A DNA stretch of 64,000 nt. It comes from Blastocatellia bacterium (GTDB lineage Bacteria > Acidobacteriota > Blastocatellia > Chloracidobacteriales > Chloracidobacteriaceae). Where the stretch lies: NCBI GenBank assembly GCA_019695185.1, contig JAIBAN010000023.1, positions 25,909 through 89,908 of the forward strand, read 5' to 3'. A program made the translations under genes and the position numbers. Within the stretch, counting starts at the first letter, position 1; each line of letters begins with the position of its first letter. This document shows positions 34,347 through 42,185 of this stretch, in pieces. The notes beneath the pieces are model-generated. The model made no database searches and was not told the DNA's origin. It was given only the letters and a program-made list of their open reading frames with translations.

Positions 34347-35348
34347 ATGTCCCAAGAAGTACCCTCCGCTCCCAAGTCCCTGGTTGCCTTCGTCTGGTTT
34401 ACCCTGCTTTACAATATTGCCGTGATTATTTGGGGCGGATACGTTCGGGCCACCAGTTCCGGAGCCGGTTGTGGCAGCCACTGGCCGGATTGCAACGGTG
34501 AAATCATCCCCACCGCTCCCCACATCAAGACCATTATTGAATTTACCCACCGGCTGACCAGCGGCTTGGCCCTGATTTTCGTGGTAGTGGGGTTGCTTTG
34601 GATTTTTCTGAAATTCCCCAAAAAACACATTGCCCGGACAGGTGCCGGCCTTTCGCTCTTTTTTATTGTGGTGGAAGCCGGTATCGGAGCCGGACTGGTT
34701 TTGCTGCGACTGGTTGGAGAAGACCAGTCGGTGGGGCGGGCAGTTTACCTTTGTGTTCATCTGATCAATACGTTTCTTCTCTTGGGGGCTTTGGGACTGA
34801 CAGCTTGGTGGGTTTCGGGTGGCAAGCGGTTCCGCACCGTTGGGCAGGGCATGATGACCAAACTGTTTTGGGTGGGAATGGGAGCCCTCATGCTTTTGGG
34901 TACCACCGGAGCCATTGCTGCCCTGGGGGATACCCTGTTCCCGGCCAAGTCCTTCATGCATGGACTGTCACAGGACTTTTCGGCCACTTCGCATTTTCTG
35001 CTCAAGCTCCGGGTGATTCATCCTTTTCTCGCTATCGCAGTGGGGATTTACCTCGTTTCCCTGGCGGGATATGCACTTCATAAAAACAAACGCAAAGCCG
35101 TCAATATCTGTGCCATGTTGTTGATAGCCATGGTTCTGATTCAATTAGTGGTGGGAATGATGAATCTGGCCCTGCTTGCACCAACCGCCCTCCAGATGGT
35201 TCATTTGTTTTTTGCAGATGCAGTGTGGGTGATGTTTGTTTTGTTGTCGGCTGCGGTTTTCGGTTCTGAATCAGGCGATACATTGGGCAAATCGGTATAT
35301 GAACCGGTCCAACCTGAATTGTCGGGCCTTGCCTCTGCCAAAACCTAA
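34347..35348 (+). CDS. ctaA: heme A synthase
   Basis: A 333-residue, eight-helix COX15/CtaA-family protein. Early marks GGYVRATSSGAGCGSHWPDC and the His in IIEFTHRLTSG, then VHLINTFLLLGALGLTAWW, a later HPFLA and MVHLFFADAVW give the four His ligands for two hemes. It oxidises heme O to heme A, completing cofactor synthesis for the caa3 oxidase. Its start codon follows directly on the repeat array, so translation has no visible ribosome-binding site. Confidence 0.92.
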   Translation: MSQEVPSAPKSLVAFVWFTLLYNIAVIIWGGYVRATSSGAGCGSHWPDCNGEIIPTAPHIKTIIEFTHRLTSGLALIFVVVGLLWIFLKFPKKHIARTGAGLSLFFIVVEAGIGAGLVLLRLVGEDQSVGRAVYLCVHLINTFLLLGALGLTAWWVSGGKRFRTVGQGMMTKLFWVGMGALMLLGTTGAIAALGDTLFPAKSFMHGLSQDFSATSHFLLKLRVIHPFLAIAVGIYLVSLAGYALHKNKRKAVNICAMLLIAMVLIQLVVGMMNLALLAPTALQMVHLFFADAVWVMFVLLSAAVFGSESGDTLGKSVYEPVQPELSGLASAKT

Positions 35349-35349
35349 T

Positions 35350-35457
35350 TCATTTGCCATTTGCCATTTGCGATTGCCCACTTGTGATTTTCCCGGTTGC
35401 ATGTGGAAATCAACCAAATACTTCCAATCGCAAATGGCAAATCGCAAATGGCAAATA
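35350..35457. repeat. mirrored heptamer array (ATTTGCC / ATTTGCG)
   Basis: The left arm CATTTGCCATTTGCCATTTGCGATTG is mirrored by CAATCGCAAATGGCAAATCGCAAATGGCAAAT, with about 47 bp between. Two unit variants (with CC or CG) occur in both arms. The right arm ends 4 bp before the next start codon. Confidence 0.9.
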
Positions 35458-35461
35458 ATTT

Positions 35462-37276
35462 ATGCCTCGTCGTTTTGACCCGTTACCAAAGCAAGACCCG
35501 TTCGACAAAAAAGCTGCCGCCCGCGATGCGTGGCGGCTTTTCCTTCGTTATGGCCGTCCCTATCTGGGTTCATTTTTACTGGCTGTCGGTTGTCTGCTGG
35601 TAGCCGGAGGGCTGGCGCTTTCGTTTCCGTATTTTGTCGGAAAACTGGTTGATTCGGCTTTTACTTACAAAGACCTGAGCCGGTTAAATGAAACTTTGGT
35701 CCTTCTGGTTGGGATTTTGACCGTTCAGGCAATCTTCAGTTTTGGGCGTACCTATCTCATCAACTCCATCGGGGAACAATTGGTGGCTGACATCCGCGAG
35801 GATTTATATGCCCACCTGATGCGTCTGAGCCTCAATTTCTTTGCCAACCGCAGGGTAGGGGAGCTGACTTCGCGGATTTCCTCCGACATTACCGTACTGC
35901 AATCGGGCACGACTGCCAATCTGGCCGAAGGGCTGCGTCAAATCATCGTGCTGACTGGCGGGGTCACGCTGATGTTTGTGACCAATGCCCGGTTGAGCCT
36001 GATTTTGTTGAGCATCATCCCTTTTTTGGTTGTGGCGGCGGCGGTTTTTGGCAAACGCATCCGGCGCATCAGCACCAGGGTGCAGGACAAACTGGGCGAA
36101 GCTGCCGGGATTTTGGATGAAAGTCTGTCAAGCATCCGCACAGTCCAGTCCTTCACCAACGAAGAATATGAAATCCAGCGCTATCGCACGCAGATTCGCG
36201 GCTCACTTCGGGAAGCGGTTCGCCGGGCACTGGCACGGGGTGGATTCAACGCTTTTATTGTGTTTGTGTTGTTCAACGGAATTGTGCTGCTGTTGTGGTT
36301 GAGCGGCAAACAGGCCATCGAAGGCACCATGTCGGTGGGGCAGGTAACGTCCTTTTTCCTCTACACCTCGGTCGTGGGAACAGCTTTAGGGGCGTTTACG
36401 GAGTTGTCCGGTGAATTCAACCAGACGTTGGGAGCTTCGCGGCGGGTGGTGGAATTGTTTGGAACGCCACTGGAAATTGCCGACGCTGCCGACGCCCAAC
36501 CGTTGGCCAGGGTCAAGGGGAATGTGGAATTCCGGGATGTGGTGTTTGCCTATCCGGGCCGAAGCGATGTACCGGTGCTGAAGAACGTTTCGATTACAGC
36601 CCGTTCCGGCGAAGTGATTGCCTTGGTCGGTCCCAGCGGGGCCGGGAAGTCCACGGTGATTTCCCTCATTCCCCGCTTTTATGATGTGCAAAGCGGTTCC
36701 ATTCTGGTTGACGGAGTGGATGTCCGTCAGTGCAAACTCCATGATTTGCGCCGTCATATTGGAATTGTCCCCCAGGAGACCACGCTTTTCTCCGGAACCA
36801 TTCGGGAAAATATCGCTTACGGCAAGCTGACGGCCACAACCGAGCAGGTCGAAGCCGCCGCCCAGGCCGCCAATGCCCATGACTTTATCATGGCCTTTCC
36901 CGATGGCTACGGAACACTGGTTGGAGAGCGTGGTGTCAAACTCTCCGGAGGCCAGCGCCAGCGGATTGCCATCGCCCGTGCCATTTTGAAAAACCCGGAA
37001 ATCCTGATTTTGGACGAGGCGACCAGTTCGCTTGATTCCGAATCGGAAGGTTTGGTACAGACAGCACTGGAAGCTCTCATGCGGGGGCGCACCACGTTTG
37101 TAATTGCCCATCGGCTTTCCACTGTCCGGAACGCCGACCGGATTCTGGTGATGGAGGCCGGACAGATTGTCGAAAGCGGCACCCATGAAAGGTTGTTGGA
37201 ACAAAACGGGTTGTATCGCAAACTCTACAGTTTGCAATTCCGGGAGTTGGATGAATTTTCCCCCAGCGAGTTATAG
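35462..37276 (+). CDS. ABC exporter, fused membrane and ATPase domains (MsbA-like)
   Basis: A 604-residue half-transporter. Six membrane helices lie in residues 1-330; the ATPase part has Walker A GPSGAGKST at about 390, a Q-loop in IVPQETTLFSG, the signature LSGGQRQRIAIARAIL, Walker B ILDEATSSLD and the H-loop FVIAHRLS. It works as a homodimer in the inner membrane and exports lipids, drugs or peptides; the substrate cannot be read. The coupling segment GELTSRISSDITVLQ is typical of MsbA/BmrA. It has no clear Shine-Dalgarno, as the repeat array abuts it. Confidence 0.9.
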   Translation: MPRRFDPLPKQDPFDKKAAARDAWRLFLRYGRPYLGSFLLAVGCLLVAGGLALSFPYFVGKLVDSAFTYKDLSRLNETLVLLVGILTVQAIFSFGRTYLINSIGEQLVADIREDLYAHLMRLSLNFFANRRVGELTSRISSDITVLQSGTTANLAEGLRQIIVLTGGVTLMFVTNARLSLILLSIIPFLVVAAAVFGKRIRRISTRVQDKLGEAAGILDESLSSIRTVQSFTNEEYEIQRYRTQIRGSLREAVRRALARGGFNAFIVFVLFNGIVLLLWLSGKQAIEGTMSVGQVTSFFLYTSVVGTALGAFTELSGEFNQTLGASRRVVELFGTPLEIADAADAQPLARVKGNVEFRDVVFAYPGRSDVPVLKNVSITARSGEVIALVGPSGAGKSTVISLIPRFYDVQSGSILVDGVDVRQCKLHDLRRHIGIVPQETTLFSGTIRENIAYGKLTATTEQVEAAAQAANAHDFIMAFPDGYGTLVGERGVKLSGGQRQRIAIARAILKNPEILILDEATSSLDSESEGLVQTALEALMRGRTTFVIAHRLSTVRNADRILVMEAGQIVESGTHERLLEQNGLYRKLYSLQFRELDEFSPSEL

Positions 37277-37296
37277 CGTGAACAAGTACCTTTTCC

Positions 37297-37394
37297 CTCA
37301 CCGCAGAGGCGCAGAGAGCCGCAGAGATTTCGCAGAGAAAAAACCGGGAAAACTCTCCGCTGACTCAAGGGCTCTCTGCGCCTCTGCGGTGAAG
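37297..37394. repeat. inverted repeat of the CCGCAGAGGCGCAGAG type
   Basis: The left arm CTCACCGCAGAGGCGCAGAG and the right arm CTCTGCGCCTCTGCGGTGAAG form a stem of about 20 bp, with internal GCAGAG units. Similar CCGCAGAGGCGCAGAGA repeats are common between genes of many soil and aquatic bacteria. The right end supplies the GTG used as the next gene's start. Confidence 0.85.
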
Positions 37395-38177
37395 AGATTT
37401 ATTTTCACCAGCATGGGGATTCTGCTTTTTGTGAGTTTATGGGGAGTGGCCTGGGCCGGACAGCAGAAAGTCGCCAAGAAACCAACTCCGGCAACGCAAA
37501 TCGAGAAAAACAAAAAAACTCCGCCGGCCAAACCGCCCCAGGAAAAGGTCAACGAAACCACTGCCGCGCTCATCAAGGCTACCGAAGAATACAAGCAAAC
37601 CCTGGACCGATTGATTGCGCTGTATGAAGCTGACGCCACCAACGAAGCCCAGCGGTTGGACAAGCTCAAGCAGTTGTTTGAAGAAGGCATTATTGCCCGC
37701 AAAGAGCTTGAAACCCAGAACCAGAAAATCGAAGCCATCAAAATCAAGATTCAGGATGCAAAGCGACAGCAAACGCAGGCTGACGAACTGATTGCCGAAG
37801 TTCAGGCCATGGATGCCATGCGGGATGCGCTGGCCGCCAATCGAGCCGGGACCAGCTACGGGACGAAATACATCCGATATGTCGGGGCCAACCAGTGGAA
37901 TATCGGCAACTTTGGGGAAATTGACCGGTTTTTCATCGGAAAGTTTGGCCGCTCGCTGCCAACCAGTGCTTTTGGCCAGTCTGCCACCCATGACCAGCTT
38001 CGTTATGACCACCACAATGCCGTGGACGTTCCACTTCACCCGGATAGCGCCGAGGGATTGGCTCTGATGGACTATCTGCGGAGCCGGGCGATTCCGTTCA
38101 TGGCATTTCGGACCACCATTCCCAATTCATCCACCGGGGCGCATATCCATATCGGTACGCCCTCCAGACATTTTTAA
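37389..38177 (+). CDS. secreted coiled-coil protein with M15-like metal-binding C-terminus
   Basis: A 262-residue exported protein. The GTG start gives a proper signal peptide (MKRF, then MGILLFVSLWGVAWAG); an ATG eight codons later is the alternative. Residues about 50-145 are a charged coiled coil (EEYKQTLDRLIALYE, KELETQNQKIEAIKIKIQ). The last 80 residues carry HDQLRYDHHNAVDVPLHP and GAHIHIG, a spacing of His, Asp and His-x-His like that of M15 D-Ala-D-Ala peptidases. A cell-wall peptidase role is plausible but unproven, as Glu and Arg residues needed for M15 were not located. Nothing around it narrows the function. Confidence 0.65.
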   Translation: MKRFIFTSMGILLFVSLWGVAWAGQQKVAKKPTPATQIEKNKKTPPAKPPQEKVNETTAALIKATEEYKQTLDRLIALYEADATNEAQRLDKLKQLFEEGIIARKELETQNQKIEAIKIKIQDAKRQQTQADELIAEVQAMDAMRDALAANRAGTSYGTKYIRYVGANQWNIGNFGEIDRFFIGKFGRSLPTSAFGQSATHDQLRYDHHNAVDVPLHPDSAEGLALMDYLRSRAIPFMAFRTTIPNSSTGAHIHIGTPSRHF

Positions 38178-38180
38178 GTT

Positions 38181-38295
38181 GAGAGTTCCGCCTTCAGGCG
38201 GCTGGTTGGAAGCAGCCTTAAGGTTGCTTCCTGAGAAGAAAAAGGCCGCGTAAACGCGGAACTCCAAACAGCCGCCTGAAGGCGGAACTCCAAAC
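38181..38295. repeat. composite hairpin element (GCCGCCTGAAGGCGG family), second copy
   Basis: Same three-part core as at 15697-15870: TTCCGCCTTCAGGCGGC, then a middle AAGGTTGCTTCCTGAGAAG segment related to that of the first copy, a CCGCGTAAACGCGG hairpin and GCCGCCTGAAGGCGGAACTC. It ends 10 bp before the manC start. Confidence 0.88.
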
Positions 38296-38304
38296 GGGGG
38301 TGAT

Positions 38305-39381
38305 ATGCACGCAGTGATTATGGCCGGCGGGTCAGGGACCCGGTTTTGGCCAGCCAGCCGCGAACGACTTCCCAAGCAGTTTCTTTCCATTACCAGCCAC
38401 CAGACCCTGTTTGAAGAAACCTTCGAACGAGTTGCCCCGCTGGTGGGCAGCCGTCCGGTCTGGGCAGTGGTCAATCGGTTGCACGAACCTTTGACTGCTC
38501 AATTGCTGCAACGCCGTAATGTTCAGATTTTGGCTGAACCGGTCGGGCGCAACACGGCCCCGGCTATCGGGTTGGCTGCCATTCACGTGCGGCAGACAGA
38601 TGCCACGTTACCAATGGTCGTGTTACCTTCGGACCAGTTTGTTTCCGACCCGGCGGCCTTTCGAGAACTGCTCCAGGCTGCCGGAGCCTTCATCCAGGAG
38701 GGCGGTATTGCCACCATTGGAATTCAGCCCACCAGACCTGAAACCGGTTATGGGTATATCAAGGCCGGCAGTGAGCGGGGGACCGTTCAGGGGCATACTG
38801 CTTATGCCGTCGAGCGATTTGTGGAAAAACCCAACCTTGAAACCGCCTGCGAATATTTGAAGGATGGTGCATTTTCCTGGAATAGCGGTATTTTCCTGTT
38901 TACGGCGGAAACGATTCTGACGGAAATCAAGGTTTGCCTGCCGCAACTCTACGAACAGCTTTGTGAAATTGAACAAACCATTGGAACGGCTGCCTATCCT
39001 GAGACACTGGCAGCGGTTTTTGCCCGCATGGAGTCCATTTCAATTGATTATGGGGTGATGGAAAAAACAACCGCCCCGATTTCGGTTTTTCGGGCTAACT
39101 TTGGCTGGAGCGATGTTGGAAGCTGGGAAGCCCTGTATGAACTGCGCCAGTCCGAAGCCGACGCCAAGGGAAATCTGGCTCTGGGTGAAACGGTGGCCGT
39201 GGATGCCACCGACAATCTGGTGTTTTCAACCACCGGACGGGTTGTTACCTTGCTTGATGTCGAAAACCTGGTTGTGGTTGATACACCCGACGCGGTTTTG
39301 GTCGCCCGCAAAAACCGGTCGCAGGATGTGAAACAGTTTCCTGCTCATTTCAGAAAAACCAACCGGGAAGGGTTGTGGTAG
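38305..39381 (+). CDS. manC: mannose-1-phosphate guanylyltransferase
   Basis: A 358-residue nucleotidyltransferase. The N-terminal signature MAGGSGTRFWPASRERLPKQ (6-25) and the pattern EPVGRNTAPAIGLAA, LPSDQFV, ETGYGYIK, FVEKPN and WNSGIFLF are those of GDP-mannose pyrophosphorylases. It joins GTP and mannose-1-phosphate to make GDP-mannose for polysaccharide and glycoconjugates. It lacks the C-terminal phosphomannose isomerase domain, so it is the single-function short form. GGGGGTG precedes the ATG at good spacing. Confidence 0.93.
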   Translation: MHAVIMAGGSGTRFWPASRERLPKQFLSITSHQTLFEETFERVAPLVGSRPVWAVVNRLHEPLTAQLLQRRNVQILAEPVGRNTAPAIGLAAIHVRQTDATLPMVVLPSDQFVSDPAAFRELLQAAGAFIQEGGIATIGIQPTRPETGYGYIKAGSERGTVQGHTAYAVERFVEKPNLETACEYLKDGAFSWNSGIFLFTAETILTEIKVCLPQLYEQLCEIEQTIGTAAYPETLAAVFARMESISIDYGVMEKTTAPISVFRANFGWSDVGSWEALYELRQSEADAKGNLALGETVAVDATDNLVFSTTGRVVTLLDVENLVVVDTPDAVLVARKNRSQDVKQFPAHFRKTNREGLW

Positions 39382-39383
39382 GA

Positions 39384-39404
39384 CCGAGGACTGAGGACTG
39401 AGGA
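39384..39404. repeat. single-arm heptamer repeat (GGACTGA)
   Basis: Two to three GGACTGA-type units (CCGAGGACTGAGGACTGAGG) without a mirrored partner, touching the ATG of the next gene and starting 2 bp after the manC stop. Confidence 0.75.
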
Positions 39405-39727
39405 TGCAGAATCAAACCAGGGAGCAAATCAAAGAACAGCGACGGCAAATGAAAGAACGCTATGGCCTGCTGTTTGAGGCAGTTACGGGGATTCTGTTCC
39501 GGCATGACCCTGAAGGCATCAATTTCGAGTTCAATACCGACGAGTATGAACCGGAGGCAGAAACAATTCTGCCCAGGTTGAAAGACTGTTCGTCACCGGA
39601 GGATGTTTGCCGGGTAGTGGTTGAGGAATTTGTGTATTGGTTTGGCCCTGGTGAGGGTAAAGACGAAACAACCTTTATTGCTATTTCTCAGGAAATCTGG
39701 GAAGTCTGGCACAAAGAAAGCATTTGA
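39404..39727 (+). CDS. small hypothetical protein
   Basis: A 107-residue soluble protein that I do not recognise. It starts with a charged helix (REQIKEQRRQMKERYG), then FRHDPEGINFEF, a Glu/Asp-rich middle (TDEYEPEAET), CSSPEDVCRVVVEEFVYWFG and a C-terminal ISQEIWEVWH. There is no signal peptide. Codon use looks like that of its neighbours. It sits between manC and an SDR gene with 19-23 bp gaps; the first ATG is formed by the end of a heptamer array, so it may be a start of convenience. Confidence 0.6.
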   Translation: MQNQTREQIKEQRRQMKERYGLLFEAVTGILFRHDPEGINFEFNTDEYEPEAETILPRLKDCSSPEDVCRVVVEEFVYWFGPGEGKDETTFIAISQEIWEVWHKESI

Positions 39728-39744
39728 GTCTGATAAGGCAGTTT

Positions 39745-40584
39745 ATGAATAATGGCCAAACTGTCGCCATCACTGGCAGCTCTGCCGGCCTGGGTGCGCT
39801 CCTGGCCGAATTACTGGCACAAAAAGGCTATAATCTGATTCTCATCAATCGGAACGCACAAAAAGCCGCCCAAGGTGTTGAAAAACTCCTGCGGCTCAAT
39901 CCCAAAATCCGGATTGACTCCATCGCCGCCGACCTCGCCTCAGAACCTGCCATCGAAAAAGCCGCTCAGGAAATTCTCAGCCGTCACACGACTCTGGACG
40001 TGCTGTTTAACAACGCCGGAATTTTGCTGGGTGAAAAGGTGATGTCTGCTCACGCCAACGAAATGCACTTTCAGGTCAATACGCTGGCACCGTACCTGCT
40101 CACGAAATTACTGCGTCAACCGCTGGCTGCCGTCCGGGGCATGGTTATCAATGTTTCTTCGGGTGCGATTTTCATGACGGGAACCCTGCGGGTTGATGAA
40201 TTGCGCAATCCTGCCTCGTTTCGCAAGCTGGTCGGGCCGTACGGACAATCCAAACTCGCCCTGAATGCGATGTCCAACGGACTCGCGCCGGAACTGAAAC
40301 GGGATGGAATTATCATCCGCACGAACAGTCCCGGCCCCAATCGGACGGCCATGACTGCCGGCAGCGGGATGCCCCTCAAATATCGGATTTTCCGCCCGTT
40401 TCTGTTTGTTTCACCCATGAGCGGGGCGCAAAAAATCTATGATTCGGCCTTTGACCCGCGTTTTGGCCGCCAATCCGGGGTTTTTATTTCAAGCAACCGT
40501 ATCACCCCGGAGCCGGATGATGCAGTCAACCCGGTTATCCAAAAACAGGTCCTGGAACTGTGCCGTTTCTGTACGGGAATCTGA
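39745..40584 (+). CDS. short-chain dehydrogenase/reductase
   Basis: A 279-residue SDR oxidoreductase. The cofactor loop is T10-G-S-S-A-G-L-G17, followed by NNAG in LFNNAGILLG, the catalytic Ser in NVSSGAI and Y-G-Q-S-K. The Asn/Arg after the second strand (INRNAQKAA) suggests NADP(H). The C-terminal extension of about 60 residues is longer than in classical SDRs. The ATG at 39745 has AAGG 7 bp upstream; an upstream TTG was rejected. The substrate cannot be inferred from motifs or from the neighbours. Confidence 0.85.
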   Translation: MNNGQTVAITGSSAGLGALLAELLAQKGYNLILINRNAQKAAQGVEKLLRLNPKIRIDSIAADLASEPAIEKAAQEILSRHTTLDVLFNNAGILLGEKVMSAHANEMHFQVNTLAPYLLTKLLRQPLAAVRGMVINVSSGAIFMTGTLRVDELRNPASFRKLVGPYGQSKLALNAMSNGLAPELKRDGIIIRTNSPGPNRTAMTAGSGMPLKYRIFRPFLFVSPMSGAQKIYDSAFDPRFGRQSGVFISSNRITPEPDDAVNPVIQKQVLELCRFCTGI

Positions 40585-40599
40585 AAGTACATTCGAAAC

Positions 40600-40700
40600 A
40601 TGTGGCGCGATTTGTCTAATCGCGCTCTGAAAGAATTCTTTGGCTCTGCAAATTGAGTGGAAAGAAGAGTGAAAGCGCGATTAGACAAATTGCGCCACAT
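40600..40700. repeat. inverted repeat (GTGGCGCGATTTGTCTAATCGCGC) between convergent genes
   Basis: The left arm ATGTGGCGCGATTTGTCTAATCGCGC and the right arm GCGCGATTAGACAAATTGCGCCACAT differ at one or two bases over 26 bp, with about 45 bp between. It ends at the stop of the desaturase-family gene and probably terminates both transcripts. Confidence 0.88.
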
Positions 40701-41545
40701 TAAGAATCCTCAGTTGGGGATTCCAGCTTTCGAGTTCGGAAAAACGGAAAGGCCAGTTGAGCCAGAAAACCGGGGGGAACCTTGTCTTCGGGTGCGCCAA
40801 AGACAAACGGCTCTTCGCCTTTGGGCATGTAAAACGTGCCAAATAAAAGGTCCAGAACCGGAAAGGTGGAGGCGAAATTCCGGTTGCGTTCTGCTTCGCT
40901 GGAGGAGTGATGCCAGCGGTGGAAAACCGGGCTGGCCAGCACATATTTGAATGGTCCGAACGTCCAGTTCAGATTGGCATGAACCAGGGCCGAAAGAATG
41001 GCGTTGACCGAACCCAAAATAAAAAACGTCTTTCCGGAAAAACCAATTAATCCAATGAGAATTGAAACAGCGGTAAAAGAAATCAAATAATTGACCGGAT
41101 GGAATCGGGCTGAAGTCAACCAGTCAATTTCTTCAGCAGAATGATGAATGGCATGGAATTTCCAGAATGGTTTTTTATGAAAAAGACGGTGGAGCCAATA
41201 TTGAATAAAATCGGAAATCCCAAGCACAATCAAACCTTGTGCCCAAACCGGAAGCAAAGCAATTCCGCCCCGTCCATGCTCAAGAAAATCAGCTACAGCC
41301 CTGGCATCACCATGATGAATGGCCAGCAAAACCCGATTTGAGACAAACTGGTAAATTGTTTCATACAGAAGCGGCAAAATCAGCCAGTAGAGAAGATCAA
41401 CATCCGTGTCTTCCCGCCACAAAGCCTGATTTCTAATTTGCGGTGAAATCAGTGTCAAAAAGCTGAAACAAATAGTAAAAAAAATCAGCGTAAAAATCAG
41501 ACTTTTCTCAAGATCAAGCAAGGATGAAAAAAGAGCAGACATCAT
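40700..41545 (-). CDS. sterol desaturase / fatty acid hydroxylase superfamily protein
   Basis: A 281-residue membrane protein with four to five helices and the three di-iron histidine boxes HRLFH, HAIHH and HRWHH, diagnostic of the superfamily. The enzymes use oxygen and two iron ions to hydroxylate or desaturate lipids; bacterial members act on sterols, carotenoids, fatty acids or alkyl ethers. The gene is visibly more AT-rich than its neighbours, so a different history is possible. It lies 18 bp downstream of a TlpA-like gene on the same strand, but no clear Shine-Dalgarno is seen. The substrate is unknown. Confidence 0.85.
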   Translation of the reverse strand: MMSALFSSLLDLEKSLIFTLIFFTICFSFLTLISPQIRNQALWREDTDVDLLYWLILPLLYETIYQFVSNRVLLAIHHGDARAVADFLEHGRGGIALLPVWAQGLIVLGISDFIQYWLHRLFHKKPFWKFHAIHHSAEEIDWLTSARFHPVNYLISFTAVSILIGLIGFSGKTFFILGSVNAILSALVHANLNWTFGPFKYVLASPVFHRWHHSSSEAERNRNFASTFPVLDLLFGTFYMPKGEEPFVFGAPEDKVPPGFLAQLAFPFFRTRKLESPTEDS

Positions 41546-41563
41546 ATTGAAGAGAACAAAACT

Positions 41564-42133
41564 TTATTTTTGCCGGAGCAGGGTTTCAATCTGACGCCCC
41601 ATTTCATCATAGGCTGCCTCACCTTTGACATACTGCCCGCCGGGATGGATGAACCGGATGACACCCTGCCGGTCAATCAGAAACGTGACGCTGGTGAAAT
41701 CAGCTTCCGGCAACGGGTCAAGCCACCAGGAGCGGAGATTTTTCCAATCGTTGTCAATTCCAATGGGAAAGGTAAACCCCAGTTTCCGGGCGGTGCGTTT
41801 GACATGCCCCACGGTCAAGGGAGTTTCCGCTTTGTGGTGATAAAGCCCGACGACCTGCAATCCCTGGGGCTGATAGCGGGTGGCAAATTCGTTGAGGGCC
41901 GGGGCTGTGTTTTCACAAAACGGGCATCCGGATGTCCACCAGCGCACCAGCACCACCTTCCCTTTCAAACCTGAGAGCGTGAGCGGTTTGGAATTGACCC
42001 AGGTGGAAACCTGCCAGGGTTGGGCCGGCTTTCCCAGCAAGACGGCAGGGTTGGTTTTGCTCTGGGCTGCGACGGACGAAACCGGCAACAGCCCAAGGCC
42101 GAGCAGAAAGACGACGTACATCAGGAAACGCAT
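41564..42133 (-). CDS. secreted TlpA-like thiol-disulfide oxidoreductase
   Basis: A 189-residue exported thioredoxin-fold protein. The signal peptide is MYVVFLLGLGLLPVSSVAA; the active site is C70-P-F-C73 in RWWTSGCPFCE, with the redoxin strands VGLYHHKAET and FLIDRQGVIRFIHPGG. TlpA/ResA-type proteins reduce disulfides in the periplasm, often for cytochrome c or CuA maturation. GAGGAG lies 6 bp before the ATG. It begins 52 bp after the bpX6-like gene and may share its transcript, but a functional tie is not clear. Confidence 0.85.
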   Translation of the reverse strand: MRFLMYVVFLLGLGLLPVSSVAAQSKTNPAVLLGKPAQPWQVSTWVNSKPLTLSGLKGKVVLVRWWTSGCPFCENTAPALNEFATRYQPQGLQVVGLYHHKAETPLTVGHVKRTARKLGFTFPIGIDNDWKNLRSWWLDPLPEADFTSVTFLIDRQGVIRFIHPGGQYVKGEAAYDEMGRQIETLLRQK

Positions 42134-42185
42134 CAGAACTCCTCACAAATTGAAAGCTGACGCCAGGGAGGGGAGGGTTCCAACC

